This document shows positions 6,868 through 15,132 of a stretch of DNA of 38,341 nucleotides, piece by piece (position 1 is the first letter of the stretch; every line of letters starts with the position of its first letter). Under the pieces are notes generated by a model. The model made no database searches. It was given only the letters and a program-made list of their open reading frames with translations, and had not been told where the DNA came from. Source of the DNA: an uncultured Pirellulaceae bacterium. GTDB taxonomy: Bacteria > Planctomycetota > Planctomycetia > Pirellulales > Pirellulaceae. The stretch covers positions 1-38,341 of the forward strand of contig CALLUY010000209.1 in the NCBI GenBank assembly GCA_938010615.1, in the 5' to 3' direction. Both the position numbers and the translations under genes were made by a program.

Positions 6868-9800
6868 TTATTCTCGGCGTTGCAGTCGTTGAAACAGCGG
6901 GACGCGTTTTGGTTTCTTTGGACTCGGTTGCGGCATCTCGAAGGATGGCATCTCGAACGACGGAAGAGGAAACTGAAACGGTTTCGCCTTTTCAACTTCT
7001 GTGGACACCACCTTCGGTTTGTTGCCAATGTGTTGATCGAGGAATCGAGCCCAATAGCTTTCGAGGATTCGTCTGGCGCCATCGACCGATTCCGGATTTT
7101 GCAATTGTGATCCAGCGCTGGCAAGCAGTTGAGTTATCGCAACGGAGTCGTTTTCGTCGAACCAACGATCGAGAACTTCGACTTGGTCGATCGAGATTTG
7201 GCCAGGTTCCATCAAATCGAAACCGATTCTTATGTTGGTCAGGTCGTCAGGAAGATCGTCGAAATGGACTGCATATCGTCGCCACGTCGTATCGATTGGA
7301 TTCACGTCGGGCGCCGAAGATGAACTGCCGATTGCGCCAAACCGATACAGGTTATCTCCGTCAGAAACTCCATCGAGGCTGATCCTTAGCGATGGTTGAT
7401 TGGCTGGATCGATCGTTCTGAGCCAAACCGAAATCGAAAGTCGGCCTGTCTCCGGAAGCGTCAATGTATTGCTGCGAATCCAAACTGGTTTGCCACTGGT
7501 TTGCATAGACAGAGAAGTTTTACCTTCATGGAACTCGGTAGAATCCAAGTCGAAGTTTGCTTGATCATGGTTGCCGAACTCCCAGCCACTTTTGTCGGGA
7601 TCGACGAACGACTCGAACCCGCCATTTTGAAATTCAACCAGTGGTTTGGCGACTTTGGCTTTGGCGAACTTGTTCTTCAATTGATAGAGACGCTTGCGTA
7701 GCTGCGAATCAACTTCCTCTGGAAGCAACGTGTTGAAGCTGCTGATGGCGAAAGGATTAAAATCGGAGTTTGTCCGCGAGGTTCCTGCGTACATCGACCA
7801 CGGTTCCAAAAAGATTCTCAACTGTGATCGCCCTTGAAGTTGTTCCAGCGAGATCTTTTCACCATCAAGCGTCGTCAACGGAGCTTTCGGACGGTTGTTG
7901 CTCGCCGCCTGCAAAACTTGTGGAGAACGATTGGGATCGCCGAGCAACGCGGTGACTTCGACCGGCCATGGCGAATCGTTGACGGCGTAAAACCAATGCT
8001 GTCCGTCTTTTGAAAACTGACGGACGCAGACGGGGCCTGAGTTCGGTTCGCCGACTTCCTCAAATCGTTCGGCGGGAAGCTGTCGTAAAGTCTGGCTGAT
8101 CGAGGCGAGGTTTTCTCTTTCGCCACGCGGCAAAGATTCTCCTCCGTCAACAAACAGACGACAGTCATATTTTCGTATTGCTTCGATGTATCGTCTTCGG
8201 CTTGAGTCTCCGCCAACGACCAACAAATTGTTTCTGGTAACGGCTTGCAGGCTCTGGATCGATTGGCTTGCGTCAAGCTGTTCCCATTTTCCGCGATGGG
8301 TGAAAAGCGAACCGCCGCTTTTGGTTGCGAAGAACTGTTCAGCGATGCGAGATTGTTCAATGTTCAAATTGATGCGACGTTGCGCCAATGATGATCCGGC
8401 TGCGATCTGTTTGGGAGCCAGCAAAACGATGCCGTCTTCTTCGGCCACGGATTCCATGTCGAGCCCCAGCTGTTGCATGACATTCGTAAAATCTCCTGAT
8501 CGATGGAGCGATGGGCTCATGGCTGAAACGACATCGCTTTTTTGATAGATATCGATCGGCAAGAGATACAGTTTTCTCTGCGAGTTGCCTCGAGTCACTC
8601 GCGCGATATCGCGATACCAAGCCTGCATCTGAGTCGATCGCCACGCGAGCCACGCTTCATGAATCGGATTTTCGATGTCGCTTGGTAGCAATGCGTCGAG
8701 TTCAACGGTCGCCGGATCTAGGTTCTGGCTTTGTAAAAATCGTTGCACGGTAATGTCGTCGAAGCCATGCTGCGTTCCTGGCAGCAGCGTGCAGCAATCC
8801 GGACGGCACGTTAATGCGATACCTCCAAAGGAAACGTGCTGCTGATATCGAGTCGCAAGTTTTCGAACTCCGTCCAGACAGACTCCTTGTAAGTTGCGGT
8901 CAAGCGGATTGTAGATTGGCAACACTCGACGATCGAATTCGGTCGACTGACCTTCAAAGTTCACCAAGTCAAAACTCATCTGTTTTGATTCGCGGATTTT
9001 TTCCAGTTGTGGAAGCGTCGAGTTAAGCGTCAACACAGGAACCAGCTTGAGGCCCTCGCGATCGAACATGCGAAGCATCAATTCAACGATGTCTTTCTGA
9101 ACCGGATCACAACCTGCGGAGCAAAAGACGCCCGCGTCGAATCGCGGTCCGGGAGCTAAATCGCCGGATGGAAAGATTGCACTCCCGTCGGATGCAACGG
9201 TCACGAAAGCGCCATCGTAAAAGTTGGCTTTCAGATGTTGCGTTAGACGATCGATCGAATCGTAGAACGTTTGCCAGTCGTCCAATGCCTGGCCCGTTAG
9301 CGGATCAACGACTCGAGCCGCTTGGAACAGTCCACTAAAGTCCGGTGACTCAAGCATCGCCATTCGCTGACGCGTTTCAATGTTCGAATCCGATTCATAT
9401 TCCCGCGAATCGATTGGGCTTGAGAGACGCTTTGGACCGACCTCGATCTTGAGTTCGCCTATCTGAGCTCGGGTTTGAGAATCGATGTTTGCGATGTAGA
9501 GGTGTCCGACTTCATCTTCTGGCCACAGATGAAATTCATGAGTCAACCATTGCTTTTTCGAATTGGAATCGGCAATCGATTTGGGGACGCTGACACCCGA
9601 GTCCATGCCGTGTAGAACCTGTTGGGTCGACGAAAGGTAGTGGACCCCCAGTTTCGTTCCGGCAACTGGACGATACTGCATTGAAATTTTGATCGGTTGA
9701 TTTTTCGAGACATTGTCTGGACGGCGAACCGGGATCGCTAAAGAAGAGCCGGGTGCGGACTCCAACGCGGATTCTGATTCGCCAACGGAAATCACCGATA

Positions 9801-10836
9801 GATCTCCACGACGAATCGGTTCTTTGGATTTGGGTAGACGCGGCAACGGCCACGGAGCACGAAAGTTCCCTTTCAATTGTTGCGGTGTGAACGTTTGTTC
9901 CGTTTTCCAAGTCACCGCCTCGTCAGTAAGCGGTGCTTCAGGCGACACGACCACCACCTGAACACGACGGCTCAGTTTTTTGGGCCGGCGAAACTGCCCG
10001 AAAGTTGTCGTCTGAGTTTGTGGCACAACGTCGATCCACAGATTATGAACGCCCTCCTGTTCGGGCAACACGACGCTGACGGTTTGGGCTGCCGAGGTAC
10101 CATTCGAGTCGGCGATATGGTCTGGGCCTTCATTGAGAATCGAAATCCTCTGGCCGTCGGTGCGTCCCCAAGAGAATTGCACATTGGCTTTCTGATTTCG
10201 CAAGTTACATCTTTGAAGCTGCACTTCGAACTGCCATGTCTCGCCGGGTGAGAAAACGAGGTGCGGACGGTCGATGTTTACACGAATTTGATCGCCGGGA
10301 GTTCGTGAAATGGAGATTCGGTTTTGCTGATGGTCGAGCGGTTCGTTGATACCGGATTCAAGCTGGGACAATGTCCATTGTTGTTCGAACGTTTGACCCG
10401 AATCGGATTTGAGTTGAATACTAATTTTTGGATCGCCGTCGCTTATTACAGCGACGTCAATGCCACCGTAACTGGTGGCGATGCGGTGATCGATGATCAG
10501 TTCGCGATCTCGACTGATGACCGTTGACGGCGCATCGGACGTGATTGCGAGAATTCGATTGATGGAAATTTCACCGTTCTCAATCGTTAGCTTGCCATTC
10601 CATTTTTGCGGCACGCCACCACCCCAAGCGAATCGTAGCTTTAGATCGCCTTCGACTTTTTGACTGGCCGGGCTAAGCCTTCCGGATTCCTGTGCGGCGA
10701 CCGCGACTGCGTTTGAGCAATTGAGAACCAGTACCGCAAAGATGAGCGCGAACCGGTATCCGAAAACGCGAAGCTTGTTTCGCCTCGCAGAAGTGCAATG
10801 GTCTCGTTGAAAGTTTGGACTTCCTTGTCCGAACAT
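6868..10836 (-). CDS. Giant exported protein with glycosidase-like middle and carbohydrate-binding-like C terminus
   Basis: 1322 residues. A basic N terminus leads to a hydrophobic segment at about 28-46 (YRFALIFAVLVLNCSNAVAVAA), so it is exported. Residues about 60-500 look beta-rich. The middle (about 520-900) resembles family-10-like glycosyl hydrolases of planctomycetes: a run of alternating strands and helices with YDGAFVTVASDGSAIFPSG, CDPVQKDIVELMLRMFDREGLKLVPVLTLN and RYQQHVSFGGIALTCRPDC. About 1110-1250 is a jelly-roll-like module (NGGFESFVDPDKSGWEF, WRRYAVHFDDL, DQVEVLD) as in carbohydrate-binding modules. The C terminus is Pro-rich with the duplicated unit PSFEM. I cannot name catalytic acids with confidence, so activity is unproven. 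The small membrane protein at 6486 follows on the same strand. Confidence 0.7.
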   Translation of the reverse strand: MFGQGSPNFQRDHCTSARRNKLRVFGYRFALIFAVLVLNCSNAVAVAAQESGRLSPASQKVEGDLKLRFAWGGGVPQKWNGKLTIENGEISINRILAITSDAPSTVISRDRELIIDHRIATSYGGIDVAVISDGDPKISIQLKSDSGQTFEQQWTLSQLESGINEPLDHQQNRISISRTPGDQIRVNIDRPHLVFSPGETWQFEVQLQRCNLRNQKANVQFSWGRTDGQRISILNEGPDHIADSNGTSAAQTVSVVLPEQEGVHNLWIDVVPQTQTTTFGQFRRPKKLSRRVQVVVVSPEAPLTDEAVTWKTEQTFTPQQLKGNFRAPWPLPRLPKSKEPIRRGDLSVISVGESESALESAPGSSLAIPVRRPDNVSKNQPIKISMQYRPVAGTKLGVHYLSSTQQVLHGMDSGVSVPKSIADSNSKKQWLTHEFHLWPEDEVGHLYIANIDSQTRAQIGELKIEVGPKRLSSPIDSREYESDSNIETRQRMAMLESPDFSGLFQAARVVDPLTGQALDDWQTFYDSIDRLTQHLKANFYDGAFVTVASDGSAIFPSGDLAPGPRFDAGVFCSAGCDPVQKDIVELMLRMFDREGLKLVPVLTLNSTLPQLEKIRESKQMSFDLVNFEGQSTEFDRRVLPIYNPLDRNLQGVCLDGVRKLATRYQQHVSFGGIALTCRPDCCTLLPGTQHGFDDITVQRFLQSQNLDPATVELDALLPSDIENPIHEAWLAWRSTQMQAWYRDIARVTRGNSQRKLYLLPIDIYQKSDVVSAMSPSLHRSGDFTNVMQQLGLDMESVAEEDGIVLLAPKQIAAGSSLAQRRINLNIEQSRIAEQFFATKSGGSLFTHRGKWEQLDASQSIQSLQAVTRNNLLVVGGDSSRRRYIEAIRKYDCRLFVDGGESLPRGERENLASISQTLRQLPAERFEEVGEPNSGPVCVRQFSKDGQHWFYAVNDSPWPVEVTALLGDPNRSPQVLQAASNNRPKAPLTTLDGEKISLEQLQGRSQLRIFLEPWSMYAGTSRTNSDFNPFAISSFNTLLPEEVDSQLRKRLYQLKNKFAKAKVAKPLVEFQNGGFESFVDPDKSGWEFGNHDQANFDLDSTEFHEGKTSLSMQTSGKPVWIRSNTLTLPETGRLSISVWLRTIDPANQPSLRISLDGVSDGDNLYRFGAIGSSSSAPDVNPIDTTWRRYAVHFDDLPDDLTNIRIGFDLMEPGQISIDQVEVLDRWFDENDSVAITQLLASAGSQLQNPESVDGARRILESYWARFLDQHIGNKPKVVSTEVEKAKPFQFPLPSFEMPSFEMPQPSPKKPKRVPLFQRLQRRE

Positions 10837-10967
10837 TCAGAATTCCGTTTCTCGATTATTGATAGCCGAGTAGCCCTCGACTTGGCTGGGACTGTAGCAA
10901 AACAGAAAAACGGGTCTCTACCCCAACCGTCGATTGAGTTTGCTAGCGACTGAGGATGCTAGCTTTT

Positions 10968-11086
10968 AATACAAGCCCGACGCGCAAGCGAGGGACTGGG
11001 GAATCTTTTAATACAAGCCCGACGCGCAAGCGAGGGATCGGGAAATCCTCGGAAATAGTCCCTCGCTTGCGCGACGGGCTTGTCTT
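10968..11086. repeat. Palindromic intergenic element, copy B (inverted, with an extra arm)
   Basis: An arm identical to copy A's left arm lies at 10968-10995 and again at 11010-11037. An inverted arm with two mismatches is at 11059-11086. The 21 bp between 11037 and 11059 are the reverse complement of copy A's spacer except for one base, so the whole 77-bp hairpin is present in the opposite orientation, plus one extra half. Conservation of the spacer as well as the arms argues for a copied unit. Confidence 0.9.
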
Positions 11087-11171
11087 TGCGCTTCGTGCTT
11101 GTATTGAATCACGTTTGTATTGCCGCCCTTCCCCGCCCCGACTAGACTCCCACGCCCCAAATTTCGTTAGG

Positions 11172-11178
11172 CAGGAAG
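11172..11178 (+). promoter_or_regulatory. Shine-Dalgarno that sets the start of the AsmA-like gene
   Basis: AGGAAG precedes the ATG at 11184 by about 6 bases, supporting this start over the longer open frame that runs through the repeats. Confidence 0.7.
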
Positions 11179-11183
11179 CCAAA

Positions 11184-14100
11184 ATGACGAACCGTCGAAA
11201 TCCAGATCCATTTGAACCAGAACGCAGACAATCTCGTGCTCGCCGTCGAGAAGCTGACGACATACAGTCTGATCGTCCGCCACGACGTCGCCGCTGGCCA
11301 ATTTTTCTGTTGGTGATCTTGTTGTTGATCGCACTGCTGCCGAACATTGTCGGATGGCTTGGTCTGCAAAAGTACGCAATCAACTACGCGTTGAAAGACT
11401 TTCAAGGAAACGTCAACGTTGGCAAAACTTCGCTCGGTTGGTTCCAGTCGATTGAACTGACCGACATCACAGCAACCGACCTTGCCGGAAATCAGCTTGC
11501 GACGATCGAATCGATCAAGACAAGTAAGCCTTTGTACGCATTCATCACCGGCAACGATTATGGCGAAGTCGAAATTCAAAAGCCAATCGTTCATGTTCAT
11601 GTCCGTGCCGACGGAAGCAATCTTGAAGATTCGATTTCGCAGTACATGGCGTCCTCGCAGCCGTCTCCATTGAAGCCCAATAAAACTCAATCGTCACCGA
11701 TGTCGTTGCCAAAAATGCTGGTGCGCGTTCGTGATGGGGCTGCGTCAATCACATCCGATGGCAGTCCACAGAATTGGCAAATCGATTCTCTGGCGATCGA
11801 TGCGGTCTTTTCGGACGCGGAAGCTCCACTTGCTTCGACCGCCCAGTTTCGCGCGATGACGTTCGCGCCAGATTCAAGTGGCCAGCTGGTGGAAACCGAA
11901 TCGGGAACTGTTGTGCTGAGCTCCAGAGTTGATGCGGGTTCGAATCAGCTCACATTTTCATCGGCGACCGTTAAGTTGGAATCAGACCAATTTCCGTTGT
12001 CGATCGTTGCACCGTTGAGCCAGCGATTCATCGGTCCGGCTCAGATGAGTGGCACCGCGTCGTCGGTGGTTGCGGCTTCATGGAATGGATCGACGAACGA
12101 AGTTTCGACCGACATTCAATCGTTGCAGTTGTCGAATGCTCAAATCTTTGCACCGCAATTGCTCAATGAAGATCGATTCTTTTTGGAGCAACTGTCGGCC
12201 AAAGGTGTGATGGAGCTTTCGCCCAGCCGTATTTTTGCAGATCAATTCATCGTTGAGACAGACTTTGGGAAACTCAATGCGAACGGTCAGTTTGATCCGG
12301 GACAGATCGCAAATCTTTCAGCCGGAGCTCAGCTTCCCGATTCGGATTTACAAATGGATGGCGAAATCGACGTCGCCAAATTGCTCCAACGACTCCCTTC
12401 CACGTTTCAACTGCACAAAGACGTGACTGTCGACTCCGGGACGATTCAGTTTAGCGCGGGCCAGCGCAACGATGCGGACGCTCGCCGATTGGTTGTCAAT
12501 GTTGATGCCGCCAACATTCGGGCGAATCGTGGAGGTCAGCCAATCGTTTGGCAGCAACCATTGCGCGTCGTCGGTGTGCTGCGAGAGAGTGCCGGACAGT
12601 TCTCGATCGAGAGTCTTGAATGCAAATCTGATTTCCTAAACATCAACGGCAGCGCAACGCTTCGCGAAGGAATGTTTCGCACCAAAGGTGACCTTGGCGA
12701 ACTTTCACAGCGAGTTCGGCAATTCGCCGACCTTGGCGAAATGCAATTCGCTGGAACGCTTGACGGGCAGTTTGGCTGGCAAGTCGTTGGTGACAACGAA
12801 GTCAACGTTGCTCAGATCACCAATCAGCCGATTCAAATTGGCGGGGAGTTTACCGTCACGCAGCCGGTGATCGAACTACCCGGCATGCCTCGCTGGAGTC
12901 CAGATCAGTTGGTCATTCGCACTAGTGGAAGCGGGCAATTGATTGGGTCCGATTCGAATTCGGTGCTAAAGCTATCCCAGGCAGGAGCTCAACTTAATGT
13001 TGGAAACGAAACGTCGGTTCTATCGTTGGCTCGACCCGTTGAAGATGCTTTTACGAATCAGGAGTGGGTGTTCAACACGCAAGTTACCGGTCAGGTTCAA
13101 GGTTGGTTACAGCATATTAGAAACTTCGTCGATCCGGGTGACTTTCAGGCTGGCGGAGAACTTGGCTTTGCCGGCATCACGATCATCGATCCAAATCAAA
13201 TTCGTGTCGAAAACGGACAGTACGAAATCAAGCAGCTGGGCTTTGAAGGCTACGGCGCGAAGATTCGTGAAGATCGAGTTGTCGGAACCGTCACGGCGGG
13301 TTATTCGATGGCCACGGGTGAGGTTGGCGTTCAACAAGCCAGCGTTCAAGGTAGCGGCATTTCGGCGACGGCGGAGAATCTGAAGCTCACAACTGCCTCG
13401 GCGATGCAACTGGATGGTTCGGCTGCTTTTCGCGCCGACATCAATCGCTTAGCCGAATGGTTTTCGCTTTCAACGCAGCCGGACAGCATCAACTGGTTCG
13501 GTGCCACCGATGGAAGGGTCGACTTTAAAAGCTCTGCTTCGGGGACCGATGCAAGCTTCACCGCGAACATGACGGATGTCGTGGCGACCCAGCGAGCAGC
13601 CTCTGGACGTTCGAATTCGCCGATGCAAATGGCCAGCAGTTCGCAGGCTTGGTCAGAACTTTGGCGTGAACCGAAAGTGAATCTTAACGGTCAGCTTACG
13701 ATTGGCGGCGATTTTGATTCGCTGTCTTTCCAGCGATTGATGGCGCGGTCTGGTTCTTTGGATTTTAATGCGACGGGCACGATCTCCGATTTGGCAGGTT
13801 CGCTGGTCACGAACCTCGAAGGGAACTGGCAGCCGAACTTCGATAAGATCAACTCGTTACTTGCCGCGTACAGCCAAAATATGGTTTCGCTCAATGGCAA
13901 CGGTGTTCAACCGTTTCGAATTCAGGGCCCTTTGTTTGCACAGCCGGGATCTTCTGCTTGGGTATCGGATCAGTTGAACGTTCAAACGATGGTCGGTTGG
14001 GATCAAGGTCAGCTGGTTGGGTTGCCTATTGGGAAAAGTGAAATTGGTGTGGATCTGCGACAGCAAGTTGCCTCGCTTCAGACGGCGGGCATTCCGATTA

Positions 14101-15041
14101 GTGGTGGTATGGTCAATCTTCAGCCGCAACTCGATATGCGCAGCAGTGATCCAGTTTTAATTCACGGTCAGGCTCGACTGTTGGACAGCGTGCAGATCAC
14201 GCCGGATATTTGTCGTGACTGTTTGAAGTTCGTCGCTCCGTGGCTTGCCGACACGACAAACGCTCAAGGTATTTTCTCTGCTGACGTTCAAGGTGTCAGC
14301 ATGCCACTCTCCGATCCGATGAATGTTTCGGCTCGCGGCAGTTTGGAAATGCAAGACGTGACGATCGCCGCCGGTCCAATGGCAGAAAAATTGCTGGGAA
14401 CGGTTGCTCAGATTCAGTCGATTTTGAAACCCGATTCACGACAACGCGAAATGAAGACGTGGCTAAAGATTGAACAGCAAACGATTCCAGTCGCCGTTGA
14501 AAATCGCCGTGTCTATCACGAAGACATCAAGTTCTCGCACGACGAGTTGGTGATTCGCACCAGTGGCAGTGTGGGCTTCGATCAATCCGTGAGCATGGTT
14601 GCGAAAATTCCGATCGCGGAAGAATGGATCGCTGACAATCGCTACCTTTCTGGTTTGCGCGGTCAGTCACTTTCGATTCCGATTAGCGGAACGGTCAATC
14701 GGCCGGTCATTGACCAGAATGAAGTCCGAAAACTCTCAACTGATCTTGTGCGAAATGCTGCTCAGGGAGCCATCGGCAACGCGATTACTGACAAGATCAA
14801 TCCTAAACTTAACGAGTACCGTGGCGAATTGAACAGCAAGGTGACGGGCGAAGTGAACAAGCTTCAGGGCAAATTCCAGGACAAGCTCGGCGGATTCTTA
14901 CAGGATAAGCTTGGGGCACCAGCGGCTACTGGCGGCCAAAGTGCGGCTCCCGTGCAGGCTCCGGCCTCCGCGGGCCAGCAGATCGAAGATCGACTCAATG
15001 GCGAACTGAAAAAGGGTCTAAACAAGCTCTTCGGCGGTTAG
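11184..15041 (+). CDS. AsmA-like inner-membrane-anchored protein
   Basis: 1285 residues from the ATG at 11184. A very basic N terminus (RRRR at 34-37) precedes one membrane helix at about 39-59 (PIFLLVILLLIALLPNIVGWL). The rest is a long periplasmic region dominated by short beta strands with the pattern of AsmA/TamB-type proteins: VGKTSLGWFQSIELTDITATDLAGNQLATIESI near the N terminus, and the repeated 'elementary layers' of LxLxxAQ and IxxSGSGQL type. The C-terminal part (WLKIEQQTIPVAVENRRVYHEDIKF, LSIPISGTVNRPVID) also fits. Such proteins form bridges that carry phospholipid to the outer membrane or affect outer-membrane protein assembly. The last 100 residues are helical and Ala/Gln-rich. 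The beta-propeller gene begins 91 bp downstream on the same strand. Confidence 0.75.
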   Translation: MTNRRNPDPFEPERRQSRARRREADDIQSDRPPRRRRWPIFLLVILLLIALLPNIVGWLGLQKYAINYALKDFQGNVNVGKTSLGWFQSIELTDITATDLAGNQLATIESIKTSKPLYAFITGNDYGEVEIQKPIVHVHVRADGSNLEDSISQYMASSQPSPLKPNKTQSSPMSLPKMLVRVRDGAASITSDGSPQNWQIDSLAIDAVFSDAEAPLASTAQFRAMTFAPDSSGQLVETESGTVVLSSRVDAGSNQLTFSSATVKLESDQFPLSIVAPLSQRFIGPAQMSGTASSVVAASWNGSTNEVSTDIQSLQLSNAQIFAPQLLNEDRFFLEQLSAKGVMELSPSRIFADQFIVETDFGKLNANGQFDPGQIANLSAGAQLPDSDLQMDGEIDVAKLLQRLPSTFQLHKDVTVDSGTIQFSAGQRNDADARRLVVNVDAANIRANRGGQPIVWQQPLRVVGVLRESAGQFSIESLECKSDFLNINGSATLREGMFRTKGDLGELSQRVRQFADLGEMQFAGTLDGQFGWQVVGDNEVNVAQITNQPIQIGGEFTVTQPVIELPGMPRWSPDQLVIRTSGSGQLIGSDSNSVLKLSQAGAQLNVGNETSVLSLARPVEDAFTNQEWVFNTQVTGQVQGWLQHIRNFVDPGDFQAGGELGFAGITIIDPNQIRVENGQYEIKQLGFEGYGAKIREDRVVGTVTAGYSMATGEVGVQQASVQGSGISATAENLKLTTASAMQLDGSAAFRADINRLAEWFSLSTQPDSINWFGATDGRVDFKSSASGTDASFTANMTDVVATQRAASGRSNSPMQMASSSQAWSELWREPKVNLNGQLTIGGDFDSLSFQRLMARSGSLDFNATGTISDLAGSLVTNLEGNWQPNFDKINSLLAAYSQNMVSLNGNGVQPFRIQGPLFAQPGSSAWVSDQLNVQTMVGWDQGQLVGLPIGKSEIGVDLRQQVASLQTAGIPISGGMVNLQPQLDMRSSDPVLIHGQARLLDSVQITPDICRDCLKFVAPWLADTTNAQGIFSADVQGVSMPLSDPMNVSARGSLEMQDVTIAAGPMAEKLLGTVAQIQSILKPDSRQREMKTWLKIEQQTIPVAVENRRVYHEDIKFSHDELVIRTSGSVGFDQSVSMVAKIPIAEEWIADNRYLSGLRGQSLSIPISGTVNRPVIDQNEVRKLSTDLVRNAAQGAIGNAITDKINPKLNEYRGELNSKVTGEVNKLQGKFQDKLGGFLQDKLGAPAATGGQSAAPVQAPASAGQQIEDRLNGELKKGLNKLFGG

Positions 15042-15132
15042 TCGACGTTATATGGTTATCGAATATTTTCCGTGACACTTCGTGGTGGATTCCGCCCTGA
15101 GAGGCTGGAAACTCAAGTAGAAATTCGGAAAC

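Larger units (their letters stand above)
10837..11183. other. Divergent promoter region with embedded repeats
   Basis: No gene. It separates the divergent starts at 10836 (-) and 11184 (+). The centre (10968-11086) is filled by the palindromic element. Sequence on both sides (10837-10960 and 11100-11183) should hold the promoters; none is clear enough to mark. The repeat is open in the frame of the AsmA-like gene and falsely lengthens that ORF by 76 codons. Confidence 0.7.

Noticed and set aside
6822..7124. Longer form of the small membrane protein starting at 7124
   Set aside because: It would overlap the C-terminal coding part of the giant exported gene by more than 250 bp in another frame and has Arg/Cys-rich shadow composition.
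10956..11183. N-terminal extension of the AsmA-like ORF containing the peptide SPTRKRG twice
   Set aside because: The extension is translated palindromic repeat. A good Shine-Dalgarno before ATG 11184 gives a normal basic N terminus and membrane anchor.
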